64,000 bases of DNA from Streptomyces sp. JH34 (GCF_029428875.1 NZ_JAJSOO010000001.1:4588001-4652000), one strand, 5' to 3'; shown: positions 25,527 through 34,787, numbered from the stretch's first letter. Numbers and translations: made by a program. Notes: generated from the sequence alone by a model not told the origin.

Positions 25527-28500
25527 TCACCCGGCGGCGATAGCTGAGTACGCCAGTACGTCGGCAGGCATCTGGTGACGAAGCTCCCACACAATTCCCA
25601 TGGGCTTACTGCCCTTGTGTTCCACGTAGTCAGCTGGACCGAGCAGCATCCATGGCTGTGGGCCCCCTATATCCGTCTTCTTGTAGCGACGGACGAACAG
25701 CAGGACGTGTGTTTCCCGTTCCTTGTGTGTCTGGTAACGGATGCCAGTGGGTGAAGACTCTGAGGTCTGGTTCTGAGACTCCCAGTGGAACAGGAAGTCG
25801 CTCCTGGCGTAGTCCTTGTACCGGGTCTCGGGGGAGAAGTCCTTCTCGTCCTTCTCGAGGGTGATGAGAAGGGCGTCCGTCTGGATACCTTCGCACCACT
25901 TCACCCCTTCGCGGAAGTGCCCCGGCATGAAGCCGCCTACGGTGGACTGGCCAAGAGCAGGAAGAATCTCCTCGCGACTGTACGACGCGTGAACAGTCAA
26001 GGGGAGACCGGTGTGCCTCCCAAGGAGGGGGAGGGGGACGTGGTCTGCCTGTTCGAGGACGTGCGCGAGTACCTGGTGCAACTCGTCACGGAAGGCCTTT
26101 TGGGTGGCGAGAGTGATGAACCCCTCCTGATAGCTGGTGAAACCTCCGCCCAGCGGCCAGAGCGAGAAGAAGAACATGCGCGCATACGCCTGTTCTTGCT
26201 CAGAGAGCTGGTCGTAGGTCGGGGCCTCGTCGGCCAGGAGCTTGCTGTACGCGGCGACGCGCAGAGGATCGTCTACATGCAGAAAGGCAGAGACGCGCTT
26301 CAAGAGTGCGGCTTCGCCATCTGGAGCCACGCCGTTGAGGATATTTGCCCTGCGGAGCAGACCCGTCCAGGAATTCCCGCTGCCTCGGTAAAGCTCCTTG
26401 ATTTCTCGGCCACTCTCCTTGAGGTATTCGGTGATACGTGGCTCAGCGTACTGAGACACCTCCTTGGCCAGTTGCGTTACGTTGACGCTGATCTGGTTGC
26501 GAATGTTCTCTATGATCAGATTTTTTGCTTTGGATTCAAGTATGATCTGGCAGCCGGAGGGGAGCTGCGGGAAGCCTTGCTCGATGTTCTTCAGTAGGCG
26601 GTTCCTGGTGAGGTTGGTGAGCGCGCGGAACGGTTCCTCGAAACGGAACTCCCTGCGGTGTTGCCCGATGAAGTCCAGAACCGTGAGTACGGCCTTGTCT
26701 TCGGTGCGGCGAAGTCCGCGGCCCAGTTGCTGCAGGAAGACGGTGGCGCTGGAGGTGGGACGCAGCAAGAGCAAGGTGTCGACATCGGGGATGTCGAGCC
26801 CTTCATTGAAAAGGTCCACCGAGAAGATCACCTGCAGCCGACCCGATCGCAGATCGTCGAGGGCCGCCTTCCGCTCGTGGCGTGAGGTTTCACCGGAGAG
26901 AGCGCGCGCATTGAGTCCGGAACGGTGGAAGAAGTTGGCCATGAAGTGCGCATGCGCCACCGAGACGCAGAATCCCAGGGCCCGCATGGAGCCCGGGTCG
27001 GCCACCTTGTCGATCACTGCCTGTACGACCAGGCGTGCGCGGGCGTCGTCGCCGGTGAAAAGATTGCTGAGGGCAGATGAGTCGTATGCTCCGCGCTTCC
27101 ACCCGATCGCGCGCATGTCAGTGTTGTCGGCGACACCGAAGTAGTGAAAAGGGCTGAGTAGTTCGTTCTCCAGCGCCTCCCAGAGGCGCATCTCCGCCGC
27201 GATTCTTCCGTCGAAGAACTCATCCTGGACGTTCAGTCCGTCCATGCGCTCAGGTGTCGCCGTGAGACCGAGCATCTCCCGCGGGACGAAGTGGTCGAGA
27301 ATCCTGCGGTAAGTGGGTGAAGTGCTGTGATGAAACTCATCGATCACGATGACGTCGAAATGACCAGGATCGAAGCGCTCGAGCACAGGAGTGTTCAGAG
27401 ACTGGACACTGGCGAAGACATGAGTCCAGTTGTCTGGTATCTCACCCGCGTAGAAGAGTTCGCCGAAATTGGCGTCGATCAATACGTTCTGGTAAACCCG
27501 CAGCGACTGTTCGAGGATCTCCTTGCGGTGGGCCACGAACAGCAGTCGGGGCTCCCGGCCCAGTGTCTGGCGTAGACGCTTGAAGTCCAGAGCCGCCATC
27601 ACGGTCTTTCCCGTGCCTGTCGCAGCCACGAGAAGATTGCGGTGGCGGTCATGAACGGTTCGCTCAACCTCAAGGCGTTCGAGCATGTCGCGTTGATGCG
27701 GGTAGGGGCGAACTTCTAGACCGGAAAGTGTGATCGTGCCGCGGTCCTGCTGTGAACCGCCAGCGTGGGACAGGGCCTCGTCGAGCCGCTTGGCATCGGT
27801 ATCGGGGTCATACGGCTCAAACGCCTGCTCGCTCCAGTACGCGTCGAATGTGGCCTCGAACTTCCGGAGGACAGCGGGCGTGGCAACGGACGAGAGGCGT
27901 ACGTTCCACTCAAGGCCGTCGAGGAGGGCAGCCTTGGAAAGGTTCGAGCTGCCTACGTAAGCCGTGTCGAAGCCGCTCGCCCTCCGGAAGAGCCATGCCT
28001 TGGCGTGGAGTCGAGTGGAGCGAAGCTCGTAGTTGACCTTCACCTCCGCGCCGAAATCTCGGACGAGGCGGTCCAGCGCGCGGCGTTCCGTGGCGCCGAT
28101 ATACGTGGTGGTCAGCACGCGGATCGGGACACCGCGAGCATGCGCGGAGGCGAGGGACTCCTCGAGAACGCGGAGGCCGTGCCACTTGACGAACGCGCAC
28201 AGGAGATCAACGCGATCGGCTGTGGCCAACTCGGCGCGAAGCTCGAAGCCGAGACTCGGGTCCTCCGGCGAGTTGGTGATGAGAGCCGTATCGGACAGCG
28301 GTGTCGCTGGGCGGATGGCGTAGACACCGGGAGCTTCCTGCTGAGCGACCGAAAGCAGCTGGCGAGGCGGCCCGTCTGTGACGAGGTCGATCCACTGTGT
28401 GGCGCCCTCAAGCGTATTAATGGACTCCAAGATGTGGTTGGCGGCGAGCACTTGCTCCGTTGGTGAGAGCCCTTGCAGGACCTGCCGTACCGTGTCGCCG

Positions 28501-28664
28501 ATGTGGCGGGCGAGAACATGGGGTACAGATTCAGGACTGACGGGACCGTCGATGGAGCGCCAACCTGTGCCGTTGAGCTGCTTCATCCGCTCTTCGAGCC
28601 GGTGGGTGATGAGCGTTTCGTAGAGCCCGACCACGGGGGCGGTTCCTGAATAGTCGCTGGGCAT
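25527..28664 (-). CDS. PLD nuclease - DEAD/DEAH helicase - DUF3427 protein
   Basis: This 1045-residue fusion resembles restriction-type helicases. A phospholipase D-like nuclease domain (about 150-290) has one HKD-type motif (HAKAWLFRR then YVGSSNLSKAAL). The SF2 helicase core has Walker A AATGTGKTVMAAL near 347, a DEFHH box near 441, LTATPERMDG, and motif VI QQLGRGLRRTEDK. The last ~160 residues are DUF3427 (LEKDEKDFSPETRYKDYA, FHWESQNQT, ILLF-type strand, MLLGPADYVEH). Such genes are suspected of a nucleic-acid defence role, largely unproven. It is monocistronic, and its third positions are visibly more AT-rich than the neighbours, consistent with transfer. Confidence 0.88.
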   Translation of the reverse strand: MPSDYSGTAPVVGLYETLITHRLEERMKQLNGTGWRSIDGPVSPESVPHVLARHIGDTVRQVLQGLSPTEQVLAANHILESINTLEGATQWIDLVTDGPPRQLLSVAQQEAPGVYAIRPATPLSDTALITNSPEDPSLGFELRAELATADRVDLLCAFVKWHGLRVLEESLASAHARGVPIRVLTTTYIGATERRALDRLVRDFGAEVKVNYELRSTRLHAKAWLFRRASGFDTAYVGSSNLSKAALLDGLEWNVRLSSVATPAVLRKFEATFDAYWSEQAFEPYDPDTDAKRLDEALSHAGGSQQDRGTITLSGLEVRPYPHQRDMLERLEVERTVHDRHRNLLVAATGTGKTVMAALDFKRLRQTLGREPRLLFVAHRKEILEQSLRVYQNVLIDANFGELFYAGEIPDNWTHVFASVQSLNTPVLERFDPGHFDVIVIDEFHHSTSPTYRRILDHFVPREMLGLTATPERMDGLNVQDEFFDGRIAAEMRLWEALENELLSPFHYFGVADNTDMRAIGWKRGAYDSSALSNLFTGDDARARLVVQAVIDKVADPGSMRALGFCVSVAHAHFMANFFHRSGLNARALSGETSRHERKAALDDLRSGRLQVIFSVDLFNEGLDIPDVDTLLLLRPTSSATVFLQQLGRGLRRTEDKAVLTVLDFIGQHRREFRFEEPFRALTNLTRNRLLKNIEQGFPQLPSGCQIILESKAKNLIIENIRNQISVNVTQLAKEVSQYAEPRITEYLKESGREIKELYRGSGNSWTGLLRRANILNGVAPDGEAALLKRVSAFLHVDDPLRVAAYSKLLADEAPTYDQLSEQEQAYARMFFFSLWPLGGGFTSYQEGFITLATQKAFRDELHQVLAHVLEQADHVPLPLLGRHTGLPLTVHASYSREEILPALGQSTVGGFMPGHFREGVKWCEGIQTDALLITLEKDEKDFSPETRYKDYARSDFLFHWESQNQTSESSPTGIRYQTHKERETHVLLFVRRYKKTDIGGPQPWMLLGPADYVEHKGSKPMGIVWELRHQMPADVLAYSAIAAG

Positions 28665-28751
28665 GGCCGAGTCCCCTCATCTCGTCACGTACACGAGCAG
28701 TTGTATCAAGGGCCACTGACGGTGGTATCGCCGATGGCTCGCCCAGTGCAT

Positions 28752-29669
28752 TCAGTTGGTGTTTCCCCGCGCCCCCTCCACCATCCCCTCCACCCCGTCC
28801 AGCACCCGCGCCAGGCCGAACTCGAAGAGGGTGCCCAGTTCCAGCTCGAAGTCGGCGGTGCCGAAGAACGTGGACAGGACCGGGTAGGCCGCGGTCGCCT
28901 GGATCGCGTCCATGCGGGGTTCCATCGACGTCATCCACTCCTCCGCCGTCATGCCGCTGTCCTGGCGCGCCTGGGACTCCAGCTCGACGGCCATCGCGAT
29001 GCCCTGGGCGTAGCCGAGGATCGTGAGGTGGATGTGCAGCATCTGTTCCGGGGTGAGGCCGAGGCCGGTCAGGGCGGCCAGGGCCCGTTCCGTGTACTGC
29101 ATCGCGTTCGGGGAGGCCATCGGGCGGGTCAGGCCGGCCATGGCGCGTGCCAGCCAGGGGTGACGGGCGTACTGCTTCCACAGCCAGCGCGCCTCCCGTT
29201 CCAGGTGGGGGCGCCAGCCTTTCGGCGGGGGGCCTGTCGGGCCGCTGCCGAACACCGCCTCCGCCATCAGCCGGACGAGCTCGCCCTTGCTCGGGACGTG
29301 GCGGTAGAGCGCCATGGTGGACGTGCCGAACTCCGTCGCGATGCGCCGCATCGAGAGCGCGGCGAGGCCCTCCGCGTCCACGAGCTCTATCGCCGTACGG
29401 ATGACCCGCTCCCGGCTCAGCTGGCGGGCGGGTGTCGTCACGCGTTCCCGGCGGCTCTCCGCGACCACCGTGCCGATGCCGGGCACCGCCCGCACCAGCC
29501 CCTCCTGGTTCAGCGCCCCGAGCGCCTTCGTCGCGGTGGCCATCGCGACGCCCCACTCCTGGGTGATCCGGCGGGTGGAGGGGACCGGATCGCCCGGGCC
29601 GAGCTCACCCGACTCGATGCGGCGGCGGATCTCCCCGGCGATCCGGAGGTAGGGCGGCTCGGTCGGCAT
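28752..29669 (-). CDS. Chimeric GntR (N-terminal) - TetR repressor
   Basis: This 305-residue regulator joins two DNA-binding modules. A GntR winged helix is at about 1-70 (YLRIAGEIRRRIESGELGPGDPVPSTRRI). A complete TetR unit follows: helix-turn-helix at about 85-130 (SMRRIATEFGTSTMALYRHVPSKGEL) and the tetracycline-repressor C-terminal domain to the end. It is divergent from an MFS drug exporter, and a pair of inverted GTGCAC-centred sites lies between them. It probably represses the exporter and itself and is released by an exported compound. Confidence 0.88.
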   Translation of the reverse strand: MPTEPPYLRIAGEIRRRIESGELGPGDPVPSTRRITQEWGVAMATATKALGALNQEGLVRAVPGIGTVVAESRRERVTTPARQLSRERVIRTAIELVDAEGLAALSMRRIATEFGTSTMALYRHVPSKGELVRLMAEAVFGSGPTGPPPKGWRPHLEREARWLWKQYARHPWLARAMAGLTRPMASPNAMQYTERALAALTGLGLTPEQMLHIHLTILGYAQGIAMAVELESQARQDSGMTAEEWMTSMEPRMDAIQATAAYPVLSTFFGTADFELELGTLFEFGLARVLDGVEGMVEGARGNTN

Positions 29670-29681
29670 GGGGGCACCGTA

Positions 29682-29739
29682 CTAGTGCACCTGGTGCTGT
29701 CGTAACCCGTCCACGTGCGACTTCTGGCGGGTGCACTAG
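29682..29739. promoter_or_regulatory. Inverted operator pair for the GntR-TetR regulator
   Basis: CTAGTGCACC at 29682-29691 and GGTGCACTAG at 29730-29739 are exact inverse copies 38 bp apart in the divergent gap. On the minus strand the first overlaps a TACGGT -10-like hexamer just before the regulator ATG. On the plus strand the second overlaps TAGGTT, a -10-like hexamer for the exporter. Binding would block both promoters. Confidence 0.7.
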
Positions 29740-29783
29740 GTTGCTGTTTGCGGTGTACGGGGCAGCCCGCTTCCGTACCGAGT

Positions 29784-31352
29784 ATGGAGAACACACCCGG
29801 CCCCCTCGCGGGCCGCAAGGAATGGACCGCCCTCGGCGTCCTGATGCTGCCGCTGCTCCTTGTCTCGATGGACGTGTCCATCCTCTACTTCGCCATCCCG
29901 TACATCAGTCAGGACCTGGAGCCCAGCGCCACGCAGCAGTTGTGGATCCTGGACATGTACGGCTTCGTGCTCGCCGGCCTGCTCATCGTCATGGGGTCCC
30001 TCGGCGACCGCATCGGGCGGCGCACGCTGGTCCTGGCGGGAGCGGCCGTGTTCGGAGCGGCCTCGGTGGCCGCCGCGTACGCGCACTCCGCCGAAGTGCT
30101 CATCGCCGTACGCGCGTTGCTCGGCCTCGGTGGCGCCGCTCTGATGCCCTCCACGCTCGCGCTGATCCGCAACCTCTTCCACGACGCGAAGCAGCGCGGG
30201 AAGGCGGTGACCCTCTGGACGGGCGTCATGACCGCCGGTATCTCGCTCGGTCCCGTCGTCAGCGGGCTGCTGCTCGAACACTTCTGGTGGGGATCGGTCT
30301 TCCTCATCAACCTGCCCGCCATGGTGCTGCTGCTCGTGCTGGTGCCCTTCCTGGTGCCGGAGACCGCGACCACCGTCGGCGGGCGCTTCGACCTGATCAG
30401 CGCCGCGCTCTCGCTCGGTGCCCTGCTCGCGGTCATCTACGGCATCAAGGAATGGGCCCGGCACGGTTACGAGCCGTTGCCCGCGCTCTGCGTCCTCGTG
30501 GGGCTCGTGCTCGGCGCCGTCTTCGTACGACGGCAGAAGCGCATCGCCCACCCGATGATCGACCTCGGTCTGATCGGACGGCGTTCCTTCGGCGGTCCCG
30601 TGCTGGCGGATCTGCTCGCCATGTTCGCGACGGTGGGCATGGCCGTCTTCTTCACCCAGTACCTGCAGTCCGTGCTCGGCCTCAGCCCCCTGACCGCCGC
30701 GCTGTGGAGCCTGGTGCCGGCGGCGGGCGTCGCCGTCATGGCACCGGTCGGCGCCGTACTCGCCCAGCGGATCGACCGTGCGTACGTCATGGCGGGCGGC
30801 TTCCTCGTCGCGGCCTGCGGCTTCCTCTGGCTGTCGCAGCTGCGTACGGACTCGCCCCTGTGGGTCGCCCTCGTCGGCGGGGCCGTCTACGCGGGCGGCC
30901 TGGTCGCCGCCATGACCCTGGCCAATGAACTCGCGCTGGGCGCGGCCCCGCCCGAGCGTGCCGGGTCGGCGGCGGCCGTGCTGGAGTCGGGGCAGGAACT
31001 GGGCGGGGCCCTGGGCATGGCGATCCTGGGATCCGTCGGCGCCGCCGTGTACAGCCGGGACATGGCGGACGCCCTGCCCGCGGGAACGCCGCACGCGGAC
31101 GCGGTACGCGAGACCCTGGGCGGCGCGTCCGCCGTCGCGGCCGAACTGCCGCCCGCGGCGGCAAACGCCGTGCTGACGGCCGCGCGAGACGCCTTCACCC
31201 ACGGGCTGGGCATCGCGGCGGTCGGCGCGGCCCTGGTCATGGCATGCGCCGCCGCCCTCTCGGTCGGCTTCCTGCGGGGCGCCGGTGGGACGACCGCGTC
31301 CTCGTCGGCACCGGACGCCGAACCGAGGAGCACGAGCTCGGTCCCGCACTGA
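29784..31352 (+). CDS. MFS drug exporter, DHA2 (14-helix, QacA/SmvA-like) family
   Basis: This 522-residue membrane transporter has the DHA2 plan of about 14 helices. Helix 1 carries LPLLLVSMDVSILYFAIPYIS, the loop 2-3 motif reads GSLGDRIGRRTLVLAG, and motif C in helix 5 reads GVMTAGISLGPVVSGLL. It is a proton-driven antiporter for cationic or amphipathic drugs by family. The ATG at 29784 fits the family start, although no good ribosome-binding site precedes it. It is controlled by the divergent GntR-TetR protein. Confidence 0.9.
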   Translation: MENTPGPLAGRKEWTALGVLMLPLLLVSMDVSILYFAIPYISQDLEPSATQQLWILDMYGFVLAGLLIVMGSLGDRIGRRTLVLAGAAVFGAASVAAAYAHSAEVLIAVRALLGLGGAALMPSTLALIRNLFHDAKQRGKAVTLWTGVMTAGISLGPVVSGLLLEHFWWGSVFLINLPAMVLLLVLVPFLVPETATTVGGRFDLISAALSLGALLAVIYGIKEWARHGYEPLPALCVLVGLVLGAVFVRRQKRIAHPMIDLGLIGRRSFGGPVLADLLAMFATVGMAVFFTQYLQSVLGLSPLTAALWSLVPAAGVAVMAPVGAVLAQRIDRAYVMAGGFLVAACGFLWLSQLRTDSPLWVALVGGAVYAGGLVAAMTLANELALGAAPPERAGSAAAVLESGQELGGALGMAILGSVGAAVYSRDMADALPAGTPHADAVRETLGGASAVAAELPPAAANAVLTAARDAFTHGLGIAAVGAALVMACAAALSVGFLRGAGGTTASSSAPDAEPRSTSSVPH

Positions 31353-31434
31353 CGAACGGGTACGCCAAGGGGCTTGTCCAGCTCCCTCGTCGGGCATCTA
31401 TGACCTGGAAGTCATCTAGAGGAATGATGGGTAA

Positions 31435-31614
31435 ATGCCACCTGTGAGCGTCCACTTGAAGCCCAAGACCGGTAAAGAGATCACCCTCGACGACCTGCGT
31501 GAGCTTGTGGAGAAGGCCAAGGGCGTGCCCGGCAAAAGCCCGATTCTCGTCACCGTCGTCAACAGCAGCCGACCCGCGAAGGTCAGCCTTCTGAACATCG
31601 ACATAGCGGACTGA
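31435..31614 (+). CDS. Small hypothetical protein (59 aa)
   Basis: ATG 31435 opens a 59-residue frame with coding-like composition. It reads as a compact alpha/beta protein: a strand with Lys (SVHLKPKTGKEITLD), a helix (DLRELVEKAKG) and two strands (ILVTVVNSSRPAKVSLLNIDIA). An AGAGGA lies about 11 nt upstream; GTG 31444 is an alternative start. It is less GC-rich than its neighbours. I do not recognise the family; the helix-strand pattern resembles small phage- or plasmid-borne proteins. Its stop codon is embedded in a tandem repeat. Confidence 0.6.
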   Translation: MPPVSVHLKPKTGKEITLDDLRELVEKAKGVPGKSPILVTVVNSSRPAKVSLLNIDIAD

Positions 31615-31686
31615 GTTCGGCCGGAGTGACAGTGGACCGAGTCCGGCCAGGAGCGACAGCGGACTGAGCCCGGCCGAGTGACCGAG
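31608..31686. repeat. Three tandem 26-27-bp imperfect repeats
   Basis: Units at 31608-31633, 31634-31660 and 31661-31686 share the pattern GGACyGAGyyCGGCC followed by AGyGAC. The first unit contains the stop codon of the small ORF, and the array fills most of the gap to the convergent SUKH-like gene. It is too short and too variable to be a CRISPR array. Confidence 0.8.
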
Positions 31687-31709
31687 TACGCGCGGGGTGC
31701 CGGCCGCTG

Positions 31710-32267
31710 TCACCGGCACATCGCGTAGATGTCCTCCTTGAAGGTGGGGAACTCCGCCCGGGCCTCCGTGACGATCTCCTCAGCCGTCCGTCGCGGTGTC
31801 GTCGCGTGGCGTTCGGCGAGACGGGCCAGAGGCTCCTCGGGACGGGACACGAGCTCCTCGGCGAGCGCGGCTTCCATCGGGCCGTAGCCGTCGGCCAGGA
31901 CCCACAGGAAGTCGGAGAGGCTGCCCGCCACCACCCCGCACTCGCCCTCCGAGCCGAGGAACACGATCGGCTGGTCGGCGAGGGAACGGCCGGGCCGGGC
32001 GCGCCAGACCATGGCCCGGCCGCCCGCGCCGTCCTGGCCGAAGGGGAGGTAGGCGTCGCCTTCCGCCTCGGGGTTTCCCGTCCAGCTCCTGAACAGGCCG
32101 GTCGTCCACTCGGCCGACTCGAAGTACGCGGTCGGCTCGAAGTCGAAGCGGTGGTACTCGTCCTCGTCCTCGTCGACGCTGAGGTAGTGGTCGTCGTAGA
32201 AGTCCACCTCGGCCACCGCGGCAAGGGCGGCAGGGAAGACGCGGTCCGTATCAGTCGCGCTGCTCAT
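31710..32267 (-). CDS. SMI1/KNR4 (SUKH)-like protein
   Basis: This 185-residue acidic protein has a middle section (YLPFGQDGAGG, QPIVFLGSEGECGVVAGSLSDFLWVLADG, about 90-145) that fits the SUKH superfamily. Bacterial members often act as immunity proteins to secreted nuclease toxins. No toxin gene is adjacent, so it could be an orphan immunity gene or a housekeeping member. The ATG at 32265-32267 starts directly before the conserved N-terminus. Confidence 0.72.
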   Translation of the reverse strand: MSSATDTDRVFPAALAAVAEVDFYDDHYLSVDEDEDEYHRFDFEPTAYFESAEWTTGLFRSWTGNPEAEGDAYLPFGQDGAGGRAMVWRARPGRSLADQPIVFLGSEGECGVVAGSLSDFLWVLADGYGPMEAALAEELVSRPEEPLARLAERHATTPRRTAEEIVTEARAEFPTFKEDIYAMCR

Positions 32268-32463
32268 GGCCGCAGACTATGCGCCCCCACCGACACGGAG
32301 CCGGAGTCCGGCGTGGCACGGGCCGGGCCCGCCTCCGGTCGCGTGCGGCGGAGCTGGGACCGATGCTTGTTGCGTACGTGCCGACGTGTGCGGAGGCCCG
32401 TTTCCGGGTTCCGTGCGCGGAGGTCCGGTCCGGGTCCCGTGAGGGGGCGAAGGAGCTGCGCTC

Positions 32464-34776
32464 ATGGCTGATGCGCCCTTGATGGTCGTGGACGGCGCCG
32501 GCGTGGTCACCGGGTGGAGCCGGGCGGCCGAGCGGCGGTTCGGCCCGACGACCGCCGCCGCGCTGGGCCTGCGCCTGATGGACGTCCTGGCGGGCGACAC
32601 CCGGCGGTCGGACGGGGACGGCGAGGCGCCCCCGTCACTGCGGTTCGAGCCCCTCGCGGGGGCCGGGTGGGCCGTATGGGCCGCCGACGAGAGCCCCGGA
32701 ACCGGCCGTGACGACGACGCGATCGGGGCGGCCCTGCTGGACGTGATGTTCTCGCAGGCGCGCGTGCGGGTCCATCTGCTCGATCCGGACCTTCGCGTCC
32801 TGCGGATCAGCGACCCCTCCGCGGACCCCGGCACGGACGACAGCGAGAGGCTGCGCGGGCGGCCCTTCCGCGACGTGTGCGCCGTCGAGGAACCGGAGAA
32901 GGCGGAGGCATTCGTACGGGAGGTCCTGCGCACCGGGGTACCCGGGGTCGACCGGCCCTTCCGGGCCGCCCGCGGCGACGTGTCCGGCGGGCACCGTACC
33001 CTCGCGCTGACGGCGTTCCGGCTCCAGAAGGGAAACGGGGCGCGGCCCGGGGCCGACGGCACGGTGCTCGGGGTCACCGTGTCCGTCGTCGACATCAGCG
33101 AACAGGTCAGACGCCTGCGCCGGGACGTGGCGCTCGACGCGGTCCGCGACGACGTGGGCGGGACGCTGGACGTCGACTCCACCTGCCGTGACCTCGTGGA
33201 GGCGCTCGTCCCCGACTACGCGGACGTCGGCGTCGTCGAGGTCGTCGACGCGGTGCTGCGCGGCGAGACGCCCGACCCCGGGCCGCTCGGCCTGGAGGTA
33301 CCGCTGAGGCGCGCGGCGTACGGCGGCATCGGGCAGGCCGCCCACCCGGTCGGGGACATACGGACGGTGGCCCCCGGGACCCCCTACCACCGGGCACTGT
33401 CCGACCTGAAGATCCGCGTCCTGTCGCTGGAGGACGCCCCGTGGGCAGACGCCGACGCCGCGCGCGCGGGCTCCCTGCGGAACGTCGGTGCGCACACACT
33501 GCTGGTGGCACCGCTCATGGTGCACGGGGCGGTCCTCGGGCTGGTCAGCCTCTACCGGTGCGGCGACTCCGAACCGTTCACCGAGGCGGACGTCCCGGTG
33601 GTGTCGGCGATGGCCTCCCGCGTCGCCCTCGGGATCGACAACGCCCGCCGCTACGTGCACGAGTACACCATCGCCAGTGCCCTCCAGCGCCGGCTGCTGC
33701 CGCAGAGCACCGCGCCCCAGCCGGCCGTGGAGACGGACCATCTGCTGCTGCCCGGCGGGGACGCCGGCCACTGGTTCGACACGATCGCCCTGTCCGGGGC
33801 GCGAACGGGCCTCGTCATCGGGGAGGTGTCCGAGCGCGGCATCCACGCGGCCACCACCATGGGGCAGTTGCGCACCGTCGTCCACGCGCTCGCCGCCCTG
33901 GACCTGGAGCCCGACGAGCTCCTCGCCCGCCTGTACGACACGGCGGCGAGGCTCGCGGAGGAACGGGCCCAACTGCCCCAGAGCGACCCGCTGAACCAGG
34001 AACCGCTGGCCGCGACCTGCGCGTACGCGGTGTACGACCCGTTCACCGAGACGTGCGCCGTGGCGTCGGCCGGCCACCCCGCCCCCCTCGTCGTCGAACC
34101 CGACGGTGCCGCCTACGTCGTCGGGCTGCCCGTCGGACCGCCGTTGGGGACCTCCGAGCGGGCACCCGTCGCCGCCGTCTCCCTGTCGCTGAAGGAAGGC
34201 AGCCTGGTCGTGCTCCACAGCAACGCGCTGCGCGGCCACGCGCAGCCCTCCTCGGGTGCGCTGCGCCAGGCACTCCTGCCCACGAACCGGCCGATGCGCG
34301 ACCTGTGCGACGGGGTGGCCCACGCACTGCCGGACGACCCGGACCTCCGCGGCGCCGCTCTGCTGGTGGCCCGGACGCACGCCATGCCCCAGGACCGGTA
34401 CGCCGCCTGGGAGCTGCCCTACGACAGGTCGGCCCCGGCGACGGCGCGCCGCCTCACGTCCAAGACGCTGGCGGACTGGCACCTGGAGGGCGACACGGGC
34501 GACGCGACCGAGCTCATCGTCAGTGAGCTGGTGACCAACGCGGTGCGCTACGGCAGTCCGCCGGTGGAGCTCCGACTCATCCTCGACCGGGGTCTGACCT
34601 GCGAGATCCGGGACGGCAGCACCACCGCGCCGTACATGAAGTACGCCGGGGCGGTCGACGAGGGCGGGCGGGGGCTCTTCATCATCTCCCAGCTCGCCTC
34701 GCTCTGGGGCACCCGCTACGCCCCCGAGGGCAAGACCGTCTGGTCGGAACAGACGATCCCCGGGAAAGGGGCCTGA
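32464..34776 (+). CDS. PAS-GAF-SpoIIE-like-HATPase multidomain sensor, phosphatase probably inactive
   Basis: This 770-residue cytoplasmic signalling protein has PAS-like segments (about 1-60 and 85-215), a GAF domain (about 230-400), a SpoIIE/PP2C-like domain (about 410-635) and a C-terminal RsbW-like ATPase (about 640-765; N box ELVTNAVRYG, G box DEGGRGLFIISQLASLWG). In the PP2C part the usual metal-binding acids are replaced: GDWYD reads GHWFD (His436), GDV reads GEV (Glu454), TDG reads SNA (Asn587), and DDxALL reads RGAALL (Arg629-Gly630). It may keep kinase or anti-sigma activity but not phosphatase activity. GAAGGAG precedes the ATG. Confidence 0.85.
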   Translation: MADAPLMVVDGAGVVTGWSRAAERRFGPTTAAALGLRLMDVLAGDTRRSDGDGEAPPSLRFEPLAGAGWAVWAADESPGTGRDDDAIGAALLDVMFSQARVRVHLLDPDLRVLRISDPSADPGTDDSERLRGRPFRDVCAVEEPEKAEAFVREVLRTGVPGVDRPFRAARGDVSGGHRTLALTAFRLQKGNGARPGADGTVLGVTVSVVDISEQVRRLRRDVALDAVRDDVGGTLDVDSTCRDLVEALVPDYADVGVVEVVDAVLRGETPDPGPLGLEVPLRRAAYGGIGQAAHPVGDIRTVAPGTPYHRALSDLKIRVLSLEDAPWADADAARAGSLRNVGAHTLLVAPLMVHGAVLGLVSLYRCGDSEPFTEADVPVVSAMASRVALGIDNARRYVHEYTIASALQRRLLPQSTAPQPAVETDHLLLPGGDAGHWFDTIALSGARTGLVIGEVSERGIHAATTMGQLRTVVHALAALDLEPDELLARLYDTAARLAEERAQLPQSDPLNQEPLAATCAYAVYDPFTETCAVASAGHPAPLVVEPDGAAYVVGLPVGPPLGTSERAPVAAVSLSLKEGSLVVLHSNALRGHAQPSSGALRQALLPTNRPMRDLCDGVAHALPDDPDLRGAALLVARTHAMPQDRYAAWELPYDRSAPATARRLTSKTLADWHLEGDTGDATELIVSELVTNAVRYGSPPVELRLILDRGLTCEIRDGSTTAPYMKYAGAVDEGGRGLFIISQLASLWGTRYAPEGKTVWSEQTIPGKGA

Positions 34777-34787
34777 GCCGGAGGGAC

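Noticed and set aside
31608-31686. Possible CRISPR array
   Set aside because: Only three abutting imperfect units with no spacers and no cas genes.
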